DNA of 64,000 bases from CAYNHQ01 sp964397255. GTDB taxonomy: Bacteria > Bdellovibrionota_G > JALEGL01 > DATDPG01. The position numbers and the translations under genes are program-made. A model generated the notes under the pieces. The model had not been told where the DNA came from, did not search any database, and worked only from the letters and a program-made list of their open reading frames with translations. Below are positions 15,680 through 24,651 of this stretch, piece by piece. How positions within the stretch are numbered: position 1 is the stretch's first letter; each line of letters opens with the position of its first letter. Location of the stretch: assembly GCA_964397255.1 (NCBI GenBank), contig CAYNHQ010000002.1:404902-468901 (forward strand). The letters run 5' to 3'.

Positions 15680-17968
15680 CTAAGCGGCGGGGGCTTCGGC
15701 GATAACTTCACGGAAGCCGCATTCTTTGTTCGGACATTGCCGAATTTGGCCATCTTTCTTCGTATATTTTTCTACGATGTAGGGATTTTTGCATTGCGGG
15801 CAGGGAGTAGCCACCGGTTTATCCCAACTGGCATGTTTGCATTTGGGATATTTCGAGCAGCCATAAAACGGTCGACCGCGCTTACTCCGTCGTTCGAGAA
15901 GTTTTCCCCCGCATCCCGGTTCGGGGCAGGGGACTCCCGTCGAAAGGGAACGGGTGGTTTTGCAATCTGGATATTTGCTGCAGGCCAGAAATTTTCCAAA
16001 TCGGCCGTTTTTGACCAGCATCGGCGAGCCGCACTTGTCGCATACTTCGTCGGTCGTAGGTTGTTTCTGAATTTCGATCGTGCCGTCATCCGCTTTTTTG
16101 AACTCTTTCGTGTTTCGACATTCGGGATAGCCCGAGCAGGCCAGAAAATGCCCGTGCCTCCCCCACTTGATGACCATGGGCTTTCCGCACTTTTCACATT
16201 TGAGATCGGTCGGCTGTTCCTCGCGCTTCACATCCCGCATTTCCTTTTTCGCCTTTTTGAGCGATTCGGAAAACGGGGCGTAAAATTTTTGAAGAACGGC
16301 TTGCCAATCTTCGGTTCCCTCTTCCACTTGATCGAGTTGCGATTCCATTTGGGCCGTAAAGTCGACATCCAACACGGCGGGAAAATGCTTTACGAGCAAA
16401 TCACACACCAGCATTCCAAGATCGGTGGGAATGAAATGACCCTGTTGCTTTTCCGAATAATCCCGATTTTGGATCGTCGAAATAATGGAGGCATACGTTG
16501 ATGGCCGGCCGATTCCCCTCTCTTCCAATTCTTTGACGAGTGCCGCTTCGGTGAAGCGTGGGGGCGGTTTGGTAAAATGCTGGGCCGGCGTGACCTCTTC
16601 CAACTTCAATTTCTCTCCCACTGTGACTTCCGGTAGTTGATCCGGCTTATCTTCGTCGGATTCCGTTGCCGACTCATCCCGATCCTCGATGTATGTCTTC
16701 ATGAATCCTTCAAACGTCATGATGGATCCCGTCGCGCGGAGGCCATAGGGACCTGAAGCTACATCGATGGTTGTTTGATCAAAAAGAGCATCCTTCATTT
16801 GGCAGGCGATGTAACGATCCCAAATCAGTCGGTAGAGTCGCTGCTGGTCTTTCTTCAAATATTTTGAGACTCGATCTGGAGGCCAAAGGGTCATGGTCGG
16901 TCGAATCGCCTCGTGGGCATCCTGCGCTTTTTGACTCACGCGATAACTTCTCGGCTTTTCCTCCAAAAATTTCTCGCCATATTTTTCTGTGATGTATGCA
17001 CGCGCATTTTCAACCGCCTCGTTTGAAAGACGGGTCGAATCAGTACGCATATACGTAATTAGACCCACCGCACCCTCTTCCCCCAATTCGATTCCTTCAT
17101 AGAGTTGCTGGGCGAGCATCATGGTTTTCTTCGCCGTAAAACCGAGTTTGCGAGCACCTTCTTGTTGCAGCGTGCTTGTCGTAAAGGGAGCCGGAGGCGT
17201 TCTCTTACGCTGCTTCCGTTGAACATCGGTGACCGTAAAATCGTTCGACCGAAGCGCTTTTTCAATCGTTTTCGCTTCTTCCTCGGTCGGAACTTCAATC
17301 CTTTCCCTGTTTTTCGTGATGAGCCGGAGAGTGAAGGGCGGGGGATTTTTGCCATGGACCAAAGCCTCTATCGACCAATATTCCTTGGGCACAAAGGCCC
17401 GGATTTCACGTTCGCGATCGACAATAATCCGAAGCGCAACCGATTGAACGCGGCCGGCACTTAGACCCCGACGGACTTTCTCCCAGAGCACGGGGCTGAT
17501 TTGGTAGCCTACAATTCGGTCCAAGATGCGCCTTGCCTGTTGCGATTCATACCGGGGACGATTGAGTTCTTTCGGATCGGCTAGCGCGGATTCCACGCCT
17601 TTTTTCGTAATTTCTTCGATTAACACCCGATAAATTTTTGCGTCGATCTTGGGCTTGGTCCGTTTGGATGACAATTCGCCCGCGATGTGCCAGGCAATCG
17701 CCTCCCCCTCGCGATCTGGATCGGGAGCGAGATAGATCGTACTTACTTTCTTGGCGGCATCCCGAATGTCGGTGACCACTTTCTGCTTGCCCTTGATGAT
17801 TTCGTACACCGGTTTGAATTTGTTCTTCTCGATCTCGACGCCGAGTTTACTCTTCGGAAGATCAATGATGTGCCCCACGGAAGCCTTCACAATAAAGTTC
17901 CGACCGAGATATTTTCCCAGTGTTTTTACTTTCGTGGGTGACTCCACCACTACCAGCGACTTCGACAT
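15680..17968 (-). CDS. topA: DNA topoisomerase I with four zinc ribbons
   Basis: A 762-residue type IA topoisomerase that relaxes negative supercoils. The Toprim domain begins LVVVESPTKVKTLGKYLG with DPDREGEAIAWH. The active-site Tyr lies in GLITYMRTDSTRLS. Four C-terminal zinc-ribbon units are visible as CEKCGKPM, CDKCGSPM, CPEPGCGGK and CPQCKNPY, each with a distal Cys pair such as CSGYPEC. Fifteen bases separate it from dprA upstream. Confidence 0.97.
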   Translation of the reverse strand: MSKSLVVVESPTKVKTLGKYLGRNFIVKASVGHIIDLPKSKLGVEIEKNKFKPVYEIIKGKQKVVTDIRDAAKKVSTIYLAPDPDREGEAIAWHIAGELSSKRTKPKIDAKIYRVLIEEITKKGVESALADPKELNRPRYESQQARRILDRIVGYQISPVLWEKVRRGLSAGRVQSVALRIIVDREREIRAFVPKEYWSIEALVHGKNPPPFTLRLITKNRERIEVPTEEEAKTIEKALRSNDFTVTDVQRKQRKRTPPAPFTTSTLQQEGARKLGFTAKKTMMLAQQLYEGIELGEEGAVGLITYMRTDSTRLSNEAVENARAYITEKYGEKFLEEKPRSYRVSQKAQDAHEAIRPTMTLWPPDRVSKYLKKDQQRLYRLIWDRYIACQMKDALFDQTTIDVASGPYGLRATGSIMTFEGFMKTYIEDRDESATESDEDKPDQLPEVTVGEKLKLEEVTPAQHFTKPPPRFTEAALVKELEERGIGRPSTYASIISTIQNRDYSEKQQGHFIPTDLGMLVCDLLVKHFPAVLDVDFTAQMESQLDQVEEGTEDWQAVLQKFYAPFSESLKKAKKEMRDVKREEQPTDLKCEKCGKPMVIKWGRHGHFLACSGYPECRNTKEFKKADDGTIEIQKQPTTDEVCDKCGSPMLVKNGRFGKFLACSKYPDCKTTRSLSTGVPCPEPGCGGKLLERRSKRGRPFYGCSKYPKCKHASWDKPVATPCPQCKNPYIVEKYTKKDGQIRQCPNKECGFREVIAEAPAA

Positions 17969-17982
17969 AACTCTCCTTGACC

Positions 17983-19110
17983 TTAGACCCGCAAATACCT
18001 TGCGTCAGATTGTTTTGAAATAACTCCACTCATTTCCAATTCCATCAACCACATCAGCACATTCGAAATGGGCGCCTCTCCCCTTCGAACCAACTCATCC
18101 ACGGTCGCAGGCAAGTCATACGAGAGATGCTCGAGCATTTTTTGGGCCCCTGTGGAAAGCGTCGAGGGTACCGAGCGAGGCTCGATACGCGGTCTCGCTT
18201 CGATTCCATACCCCGGAATAAATGTTTGTAAAATATCGGCGCTGGATGAGACGAGTTTGGCGCCATCCGAGATGAGTCGATTCGGCCAAAACGAGAGCGG
18301 CGAATCAATCGGCCCCGGCACCGCGAACACTTCGCGTGATTGTTCCACGGCATGCCGAGCTGTAATCCGCGCACCACTTCGCTCTCCTGCTTCGACCACG
18401 AGAACGCCTCGTGACAGCCCGGTGATAATCCGATTCCGTCGTGGAAAATGTTCGGTTCGCGCCGGTTCGCCGCACACGAATTCAGACACCACGGCACCAT
18501 TCGCCTCAATTTGAGACTTCAAGTGTGAATGTTCGGGCGGATAAATTTGATCGATGCCGCATCCAAGCACGGCGATCGTTGGAACCTTCGCTTTCACCGC
18601 TGCCTCGTGCGCAATGGCATCAATTCCAAGTGCAAGGCCGCTGACCAAAATCACTCCCTCGCGCACCAAATCCTCGGCTAACATCCGGGCGATTCTTGCT
18701 CCGTAAGGAGATGGACGACGCGGACCCACAAATCCGAGATGAAGCGAATCAGCTGAGGGGAGATTTCCTTTTCCAAAAAGAGCCAGCGGAGGATCGGGAA
18801 TTTCCGCCAACCATCGCGGATATTCGAGGGACCCGTACGCGAGTATCCACCCCTTTTCTTTTTTCACTTTTTCAAACTCTTTTTCGGCTCGGGAAAAATC
18901 GGAAAAAGAACGCACCCGCTTGGCTCGAACAACTTCCTCGGAAGAATTTTCCTCTTCCCGAGCAGCGCGATACACACCGCTTGCCGACCCAAAAAAGTCG
19001 ATCAGCGCCTTGCGCTCCGAATAGGGAACCTTCCGGGCGAGAGAAATCGCTATGGCTGCGGCGACATCGGACACGCATCTGATGTAAGGGGCGAAAAGCG
19101 CCCTCGTCAA
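17983..19110 (-). CDS. dprA: DNA processing protein DprA
   Basis: A protein of 375 residues if TTG 19110 is used, or 363 if GTG 19074 is used; the second gives a more typical N-terminus. The Rossmann-like core has FVGPRRPSPYGARIA, SGLALGIDAIAHEAA, VLGCGIDQIYP, EHFPRRNRIITGLS and VVEAGERSGARITA. A C-terminal winged-helix segment (about 310-370) is present. DprA loads RecA on incoming single-stranded DNA in natural transformation and is also found in non-competent species. No com genes are in the window. Confidence 0.95.
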   Translation of the reverse strand: MTRALFAPYIRCVSDVAAAIAISLARKVPYSERKALIDFFGSASGVYRAAREEENSSEEVVRAKRVRSFSDFSRAEKEFEKVKKEKGWILAYGSLEYPRWLAEIPDPPLALFGKGNLPSADSLHLGFVGPRRPSPYGARIARMLAEDLVREGVILVSGLALGIDAIAHEAAVKAKVPTIAVLGCGIDQIYPPEHSHLKSQIEANGAVVSEFVCGEPARTEHFPRRNRIITGLSRGVLVVEAGERSGARITARHAVEQSREVFAVPGPIDSPLSFWPNRLISDGAKLVSSSADILQTFIPGYGIEARPRIEPRSVPSTLSTGAQKMLEHLSYDLPATVDELVRRGEAPISNVLMWLMELEMSGVISKQSDARYLRV

Positions 19111-19147
19111 GTTAAATTTTTTAAGACCGCGATTCCAAACAGAAAAT

Positions 19148-20437
19148 TTAGTTGGGTTTGCTTGTAATGATGTCCCCCACGCTGAGCGAATCTTTGAGAT
19201 CTGTTACATATGCCGTTGACGAATGATCTCTCGTTTGCACCACGATCAACCTTCCGACAACGACACGAGGTAACCGGTTGTCATCGCCGCCCAAACCGTC
19301 TCCGCGGCGAACCGCCACGAGTTTCAATCCATCGTCGACTCCCTGTTTTTTTCCCAAATTGAGATACACGTAGTCGTTATTGCTGATGAGAAATTTCAGA
19401 TCTTCCGACTCGACGATTTGCCCCTCCACCTTCTTGTCGGTCTCGTGTGGATGTACGGATCGAAACGGAGAAATGTAAGGAATCAACCGATCGCCGCGCA
19501 CAACGGAGTCATCATTATCGACGATCATCCCTTCAATCGTATTCTTATGAATCTCCACGATACGAACGACGGCTTTTAGCTTTACCATCACACCCAATTT
19601 TCCGAACCAACGATTGGGGTCCTTCACTTTTTTAATTTCCTCTACCGCGTGAAATTGGTCGCCTACGTTCACTTTGGTTGGGTCTTTGAAAGCGATATAA
19701 AGGTGATCGCCTGCAATCAGATTGGCCTTCGGATCTCCCGAGTGCGTGACCGTGCCCGCATAGGCCAGATCTTTTTCCGTAATAAACGAAACATTTTTTA
19801 ATTTGGCCGATAATGATTCCTGTGCGCTATAGGCGAGGAATCCAGGATTGCCCAACCCTGTAGGTGTGGGTACCGGTGTGGGTGTGGGCACCGGCATAAA
19901 TTCTTCAGCCTCGGTCACCTTAGGCGCTTCGGGAATCCCTTTGGCCGGCGCGGCCCCTCCCCCCACAATATCGAGCTTGGGGGGAGCTGATTCCGAACCG
20001 AGAAAAAAACGAATTTTGTTTCCCGGATAAATCAGGTGAGGATTTTCAATATATTGGTTAAGCGACCAGAGTTTCGGCCAGTACCAAGGGTTTCCCATGA
20101 ATTTATCGCAGAGATCCCAAAGCGTGTCGCCCGGCTGGATCGTATATTCCTCGGGTACCTTGCCGGCGGGAACTGCCGCGGAGGCTTCGGGAGGCGCCGC
20201 CTCTGTGGAGGGAGCGGCCGTTACAGGTTCTTCGGGAGGATTGTTTTCGGGATCCGTAAACGTGGCCGGAGCATTGGGGTCGATTTTCGTTTCAGGCGAG
20301 GGGGTCACTTGCTCTACACCGGCGGGAGCTTCTTCAACGGCGGGTGGAGCTTCTGGGGGAGTCGCTGTCGTATCCTGCGCGAAGAGCGTCGGCATCCATC
20401 CGACGACCAACGTCAAAAATAAAATTCCCGTTCGCAT
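19148..20437 (-). CDS. Secreted LysM-domain protein with proline-rich linkers
   Basis: A 429-residue protein with a signal peptide (MRTGILFLTLVVGWMPTLFA). A long Pro/Ala/Glu-rich linker follows to about residue 95. The LysM domain lies at about 96-145 (YTIQPGDTLWDLCDKFMGNP, with IYPGNKIRF at its end), so it should bind peptidoglycan. After a second PTPTP-rich linker (about 183-195), the C-terminal 220 residues form beta-rich modules (VNVGDQFHAVE, VRGDRLIPY, DSLSVGDIITSKPN) resembling the repeated segments of LysM proteins from related bacteria. The start codon directly abuts the cpoB-like stop, so the two are one unit. Confidence 0.85.
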   Translation of the reverse strand: MRTGILFLTLVVGWMPTLFAQDTTATPPEAPPAVEEAPAGVEQVTPSPETKIDPNAPATFTDPENNPPEEPVTAAPSTEAAPPEASAAVPAGKVPEEYTIQPGDTLWDLCDKFMGNPWYWPKLWSLNQYIENPHLIYPGNKIRFFLGSESAPPKLDIVGGGAAPAKGIPEAPKVTEAEEFMPVPTPTPVPTPTGLGNPGFLAYSAQESLSAKLKNVSFITEKDLAYAGTVTHSGDPKANLIAGDHLYIAFKDPTKVNVGDQFHAVEEIKKVKDPNRWFGKLGVMVKLKAVVRIVEIHKNTIEGMIVDNDDSVVRGDRLIPYISPFRSVHPHETDKKVEGQIVESEDLKFLISNNDYVYLNLGKKQGVDDGLKLVAVRRGDGLGGDDNRLPRVVVGRLIVVQTRDHSSTAYVTDLKDSLSVGDIITSKPN

Positions 20438-21283
20438 TTACATCCTCCCTTGCGGTTGATTTTTCGAAAGTTCCGCCATGAGCGTCCGTGCTTTCACCGC
20501 CGCATCGCTTTGTGGATACGTCGTTACAATCTTTTGAAAGGCCAGGCGGGCCGGTTCGTTTTGTGACAATCGCAAATAACAGGCTCCGGCGCGCAATAAC
20601 GCATCGGGTACCTTGTTGCCCGAGGGATACTCTCGCCCGACTCGCTCAAAATGCTCCAGCGCCTTGGAAAAATCCCCTAGCCGAAAATAACTCTCTCCCA
20701 TCCAAAAGAGCGCATTGTCCGAGTACTCATGCTTGGGAAATTGGGCCAAAAAACTTTCCATCATGGAGATGGTGTCTTTGTAATTTTGTGCCTGAAACTG
20801 AGCAAATGCCGCGTTGTAAAGTTTCGAAGCGTCTGGATTTTCCTTCCGCTCCTGTACGGTTTTAGGAAGTTCAGGCTGGGATCCTCGATCAAGGCGTGTC
20901 AGATCTTCATTGGTCAATTTAATGGGAGGAAGTTTTCGATCTCGTGGATCGTTTGTAATGAGAAAAGGTTCATCTCCGGCCTGTGAGTCACCTACCCATT
21001 CTTCATTTCGAACCTGGCGGGGTTTGCGTTTCGAGTCTACAGGCACCGGAGCGGGCGCAGCAGCTCTCCGTTCTTGAGCCAACTGCAGCGTTTCGACACG
21101 GTCTTGCAAGACCGCATGGGAGCTTGAGAGTTCATCGACTTTTTTGAGAAGCTCCGTTTGTTTGGTCAACAAAATCTCGTTGTTTTTTTCGAGGTGCTCC
21201 AGCCGGGCCTGCATAGTCTTCGACGGGCCGCACGCCGTGAGGCCTACGAAAAAAAGAACCCAGCCATATTGGAGCTTGGACAC
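20438..21283 (-). CDS. CpoB/YbgF-like lipoprotein with coiled coil and TPRs
   Basis: The best start is GTG 21283, giving 281 residues and a lipoprotein signal VSKLQYGWVLFFVGLTACG with a lipobox LTAC. A longer open frame to 21448 would bury the promoter at 21314-21343 and has no signal-like N-terminus. A coiled coil (about 25-70, LEHLEKNNEILLTKQ) is followed by a Pro-rich linker and three TPR-like repeats (about 155-280), starting AAFAQFQAQNYKDTISMME. This is the layout of the Tol-Pal associated CpoB/YbgF family, acting in the periplasm at division; no tol or pal genes are nearby. Confidence 0.85.
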   Translation of the reverse strand: MSKLQYGWVLFFVGLTACGPSKTMQARLEHLEKNNEILLTKQTELLKKVDELSSSHAVLQDRVETLQLAQERRAAAPAPVPVDSKRKPRQVRNEEWVGDSQAGDEPFLITNDPRDRKLPPIKLTNEDLTRLDRGSQPELPKTVQERKENPDASKLYNAAFAQFQAQNYKDTISMMESFLAQFPKHEYSDNALFWMGESYFRLGDFSKALEHFERVGREYPSGNKVPDALLRAGACYLRLSQNEPARLAFQKIVTTYPQSDAAVKARTLMAELSKNQPQGRM

Positions 21284-21313
21284 AGTAAAATTAGATATAA
21301 TTTGTGTATAATT

Positions 21314-21343
21314 AGTATAGGGCGCGAGAGTGAAAAAGGTCAA
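21314..21343 (-). promoter_or_regulatory. Sigma-70-type promoter upstream of the cpoB-like gene
   Basis: On the minus strand TTGACC (21343-21338) and TATACT (21319-21314) are 18 bases apart. The expected start is near 21307, leaving a short leader before GTG 21283. The -35 box overlaps the last codons of the yfiH gene. Confidence 0.6.
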
Positions 21344-22116
21344 GCGGTCCAACCAATTACGCCAACCATCCTCCCGGAATGCTTTCCATCCCTTCGAAAC
21401 GAGAAAAAACGCGTCGCATCGGAAACCGTACACAGGCCCGATTTCCAAATTTGGGCGTCGGCAATTCCAATTGACCGAGCCAAACGCACATTGATTTTGA
21501 CAAGATCCAGATGTGGTTTTGCCTTTGATTCATCTATTTCACCTTCTTCCAAACCGATTTTCGAACGAAAGAGATCAGCGACCCCGCTTCCCACCTCAAA
21601 CTTTTCCTTTGAAATGGCCGGACCAAGAGCCAAGAAGAGCTTGGCCGGGTTGCTCGAATATGCGTCCTTCATCGCCCGAATGGCCGCGAGCAAGACACCT
21701 GCCAATGTGCCTCTCCATCCGGCATGCACGGCTCCGACAGCATGGTGCTCTACATCCGCAATTAATATAGGCAGGCAGTCCGCGACTCGAACCGTGAGAA
21801 AGGCGTTGGACAGTTGAGTGATCAGAGCATCTCCCGTCTGAGCTGTGACATCTTCCAACTCTTCCTCTTTATCAATCCGTACCACATGAGTTTCATGGAC
21901 CTGGCGAACGCCCGCGAGTCGCTCCCCGCTGGTTCCCAAACTGACAGCCAGTCGCTCGTAGTTCCGCTCCACCACGTCATCATCGTCACCGGTATCCCAG
22001 CCGAGGTTAAGGGATGCGTAAGGCCCCACACTCTCTCCCCCTTCGCGGGTCGTAAAGCCATGGCGGAGATGAGGGACTCGAGAAAGATGGGGGGCGGTAA
22101 TGAGGGGGAGCGACAA
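21340..22116 (-). CDS. yfiH: YfiH/DUF152 purine nucleoside-processing laccase-domain protein
   Basis: A 258-residue member of the YfiH (PgeF, laccase-domain) family. Metal/active-site residues are present: His in VRQVHETHVV, Cys in RVADCLPIL and His in GAVHAGWRGTL. Family members have been reported to act on purine nucleosides and to help peptidoglycan editing; the older multicopper oxidase label is doubtful. It lies 7 bases downstream of a small conserved ORF and upstream of the cpoB-like envelope gene. Confidence 0.92.
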   Translation of the reverse strand: MSLPLITAPHLSRVPHLRHGFTTREGGESVGPYASLNLGWDTGDDDDVVERNYERLAVSLGTSGERLAGVRQVHETHVVRIDKEEELEDVTAQTGDALITQLSNAFLTVRVADCLPILIADVEHHAVGAVHAGWRGTLAGVLLAAIRAMKDAYSSNPAKLFLALGPAISKEKFEVGSGVADLFRSKIGLEEGEIDESKAKPHLDLVKINVRLARSIGIADAQIWKSGLCTVSDATRFFSFRRDGKHSGRMVGVIGWTA

Positions 22117-22123
22117 GGGTCGT

Positions 22124-22390
22124 TCACCAGATCTTCGATTTAATATGTCCCTTGCGTTTCAAAATCACGTCAATGAGTGCGCGATCGAAGAAATTCGTCT
22201 TGGAGCGAAGGGCAGAATCCACCCTCGCGTTATAATGTTCCCTTCCTTCTTGAATCTCTTTGGCAAGCAGCTCAAAGAAATTGTCGTTTTCGATCCCTTC
22301 TTTCACTTTCGCTTCATTATATAGAGCAATGTCGGAGGCAGTCGCGCGGGCAAGTCGCTTGGCGGCTTCAGGATCGGTGATAGCGGGCAT
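22124..22390 (-). CDS. Small conserved protein of unknown function
   Basis: An 88-residue soluble protein, predicted all-helical, with the segments ASDIALYNEAKVKEGIENDN and EIQEGREHYNARV. I recognise this pattern as a small conserved protein in deltaproteobacterial-type genomes, but it has no known function. It sits 5 bases after the HNH gene and 7 bases before yfiH on the same strand, so it is probably cotranscribed. Confidence 0.75.
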   Translation of the reverse strand: MPAITDPEAAKRLARATASDIALYNEAKVKEGIENDNFFELLAKEIQEGREHYNARVDSALRSKTNFFDRALIDVILKRKGHIKSKIW

Positions 22391-22395
22391 TGGGT

Positions 22396-23004
22396 CTAGG
22401 GCTCCAGCTCAACATTCCAGTACGAGAAGTCAACCACATTGAGGAACGGAAGCCAATCCCTGTAACTGGCATGCTTCGACGATAAATTAAGGACCTGCGT
22501 CCAATGGGGCCGACCCGGCGCTTTGACTAATTTCAAGCCGGCCTGGGCGGGAGTTCTTCCACCCTTTTTGCGGTTGCAGTTGACGCAACTGCAAACAATG
22601 TTTTCCCAAATCGTTTTTCCCCCCAGCGCTCGCGGAATGACGTGGTCGAGGTTGAGTTCGCTTTTGGCATATTTTCGGCCGCAATACTGGCAGGTGCTTC
22701 GATCGCGAGCGAAAATGTTGTATCGGCTGAATCGAATCTGCTTCTTGGGCAATCGATCGTAGGTTTGGAGCAGGACCACGCGCGGTACGCGAATCAGTCG
22801 ACCCACCGTCCCGATGGATTCGTCGTGCGCCGCTACGGAAAGTGCGCACCAGCTTTCGAAATCGAAGGTCTGATATTGTCGGTCGACCACGCGCGCCACT
22901 CCGGCGTAAACCATGCAAAAGGCGCGGCGAACCGAGGTCACTTCAATCGGTACAAACGACCGGTTGAGAACCAAAACTCGAGTTTGTGCAATCGAACCTG
23001 TCAT
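22396..23004 (-). CDS. HNH endonuclease family protein
   Basis: A 202-residue protein with an HNH nuclease fold: CQYCGRKY and CVNCNRKKGG form the two zinc-binding CxxC pairs, and LNLDHVIPRALGG supplies the H (metal site) and the following NIVC segment the N. The N-terminal half (VLVLNRSFVPIEVTSVRRAF) is a conserved extension of chromosomal HNH proteins found outside restriction systems. Its start overlaps the selA stop in an ATGA (23001-23004). Substrate unknown; no methylase or defence partner is adjacent. Confidence 0.92.
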   Translation of the reverse strand: MTGSIAQTRVLVLNRSFVPIEVTSVRRAFCMVYAGVARVVDRQYQTFDFESWCALSVAAHDESIGTVGRLIRVPRVVLLQTYDRLPKKQIRFSRYNIFARDRSTCQYCGRKYAKSELNLDHVIPRALGGKTIWENIVCSCVNCNRKKGGRTPAQAGLKLVKAPGRPHWTQVLNLSSKHASYRDWLPFLNVVDFSYWNVELEP

Positions 23005-24398
23005 AAAATCTTCTGCGCTCCTTTTTCTACCGATTCCTGCGCAGCTTGCAAAAGAATCTCGAGTTCACCGGGGAGAATCGTTCGCAGATCAAAGAGGATG
23101 GAATCTTCACTTCGCCTTCCCACAACCGCCGGATCTCCTCCCCGAAGGCTTTTCTCCCAACGATTGAGCTGCGCGAATGGCGCTGAAATTTCAATGCCGA
23201 CCGAAGGGAAATGCTCCTGGGGAAGGCTCCCTCCTCCGGCAGAGGACTCGGTATCGACGATATTCACTTTCGCCGTTGAAAAAATTTCTTTGAAACGGGG
23301 AAGCACTTTCTTTGCCTCGTTGCGAAGTTCATCTACGCGTCGAAGAAGAAGGCGCGCCACCATGGAATATTCGGACGAATGACGGCTTGCCCGAACCAGC
23401 CGTTCCATTAGAGCCAACGTCAATTTGTCGACGCGCACGATCCGGAGCCAGGGATCGCTTCGAATCGTCTCAAGAAAGCTGGCTTTACCCAAAATGATCC
23501 CGGCCTGCGGCCCGCCCAGAAGCTTATCCCCGCTAAACGTGACGATATCGACTCCGATTTCGATAAGGCTTGAGACCGTGGGGAGATCTTTCGGCGCGCC
23601 CGCGATCGACTGCAAAACCCCTGTCCCGACATCGATCATCAATGGAAGTTGATGTTTTCGGGCAATATCAACCAATTCACGCTCTGAAACCGATTCGACA
23701 AAACCTTCGATGCGATAGTTGCTCGGATGGACCTTAAGCAGCATCGCCGTATTCGGGCCAATGGCTTTCGTATAATCGGAAGCACGGGTTCGATTCGTCG
23801 TTCCCACTTCGCGCAGTTTCGCACCTGATACTTCCAAGATCTCCGGTATCCGAAAAGACCCGCCAATCTCCACCAGTTCCCCTCGAGAAATCACCACTTC
23901 TTTTCCTCGGGCAATCGCTCGCAGGGACAACATGACCGCAGCCGCATTGTTGTTCACGATCAATGCGTCTTCGGCGCCGGTGGCTACTCGAAGGGCATCC
24001 ACACAATGAACATATCGAGAACCGCGCTCGCCCCGATTTAGATCAAATTCCAAATTGAGGTATCCGCTGCAGAGATCCAATACCTCCTTTAAAAGTTCGG
24101 GCGCAAAAGGGGCCCGTCCGAGATTGGTATGCAGCAAAACACCTGTGGCGTTAATCACTCGGCGAAGCGAAGGTTTGGAAAGCCGATCAATCTCCGCGCG
24201 CGCCTCGTTAATCCATTCGGTGGACGGAGGAATCTTTCGATTTTTTCGGACACGATCCAGAAAATTTCGAACGGCAAACGTGACGAGTCGATTTCCATCC
24301 CGATGCGCCAGCTGGGCAATGTCAGGGTCTGAAAGAAGACTCCCAACCGAGGGAATCTCCCTTCGGGGGTCAACATGGGTAACGCGTTTCGACAACAT
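23001..24398 (-). CDS. selA: L-seryl-tRNA(Sec) selenium transferase
   Basis: A 465-residue PLP enzyme of the SelA family that converts Ser-tRNA(Sec) to Sec-tRNA(Sec). The SelA N-terminal domain is followed by INATGVLLHTNLGRAPF, NNNAAAVML, EVGTTNRTRASDY and the Schiff-base Lys in FSGDKLLGGPQAG. Length and motifs match true SelA and not the shorter SelA-like enzymes. No selB, selD or selC is visible in the window. The 5' leader holds a long hairpin (24437-24530). Confidence 0.95.
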   Translation of the reverse strand: MLSKRVTHVDPRREIPSVGSLLSDPDIAQLAHRDGNRLVTFAVRNFLDRVRKNRKIPPSTEWINEARAEIDRLSKPSLRRVINATGVLLHTNLGRAPFAPELLKEVLDLCSGYLNLEFDLNRGERGSRYVHCVDALRVATGAEDALIVNNNAAAVMLSLRAIARGKEVVISRGELVEIGGSFRIPEILEVSGAKLREVGTTNRTRASDYTKAIGPNTAMLLKVHPSNYRIEGFVESVSERELVDIARKHQLPLMIDVGTGVLQSIAGAPKDLPTVSSLIEIGVDIVTFSGDKLLGGPQAGIILGKASFLETIRSDPWLRIVRVDKLTLALMERLVRASRHSSEYSMVARLLLRRVDELRNEAKKVLPRFKEIFSTAKVNIVDTESSAGGGSLPQEHFPSVGIEISAPFAQLNRWEKSLRGGDPAVVGRRSEDSILFDLRTILPGELEILLQAAQESVEKGAQKIL

Positions 24399-24436
24399 CT
24401 CTATTGTAGTCGGGATTAAGAGAGGTTCAAACGTAC

Positions 24437-24530
24437 GAGAGGGGCACTGCCCAGGGTTCAGTCCTTTCTGTGAAGGTTTACAGCTGTTTACCCACGCAGA
24501 AGAGATTGAACTCCTGACGGTGCCCCTCTC
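24437..24530 (-). ncRNA. Long hairpin upstream of selA (leader RNA, small RNA or MITE-like element)
   Basis: An 11-bp perfect inverted repeat (GAGAGGGGCAC at 24437-24447, GTGCCCCTCTC at 24520-24530) encloses a second, imperfect one (CAGGGTTCAGTC against GATTGAACTCCTG). An ACAGCTGT palindrome lies near the tip. Outer GTACGT/ACGTAC hexamers flank it. If transcribed toward selA it would form an almost continuous 94-nt hairpin about 40 bases before the start codon. It lacks a D-arm, a T-arm and a Sec anticodon in the right place, so it is not tRNA-Sec. The two ends also resemble ~27-bp terminal inverted repeats of a tiny transposable element. Confidence 0.4.
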
Positions 24531-24565
24531 AAGCCGATCATGTACGTTAATGTAGTGCAGTATAT

Positions 24566-24571
24566 TGTCAA
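24566..24571 (-). promoter_or_regulatory. Candidate -35 box upstream of the selA leader hairpin
   Basis: A perfect TTGACA on the minus strand. Sixteen to seventeen bases downstream the sequence is TAACGT/AACGTA, a weak -10, which would place the start close to the base of the hairpin at 24530. The same 15-base context occurs at 61255-61269 in front of the RHH gene. Confidence 0.35.
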
Positions 24572-24651
24572 TAAATAATTCGTTACTTCGAAGCCCTAGT
24601 TTTATGAATTTTCTTTCAAAACTCTAATGAATTCCGATAAGTTACGGTCTC

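Noticed and set aside
21284..21448. Longer N-terminus of the CpoB-like protein
   Set aside because: It would contain a good promoter and place the lipobox about 70 residues from the start.
22396..23004. Restriction or anti-phage HNH nuclease
   Set aside because: No methylase, helicase or other defence gene is adjacent; it is embedded in a housekeeping run.
24437..24530. tRNA-Sec gene next to selA
   Set aside because: Long acceptor-like inverted repeat, but no D-arm, no proper T-arm, no CCA and no TCA anticodon at the right distance on either strand.
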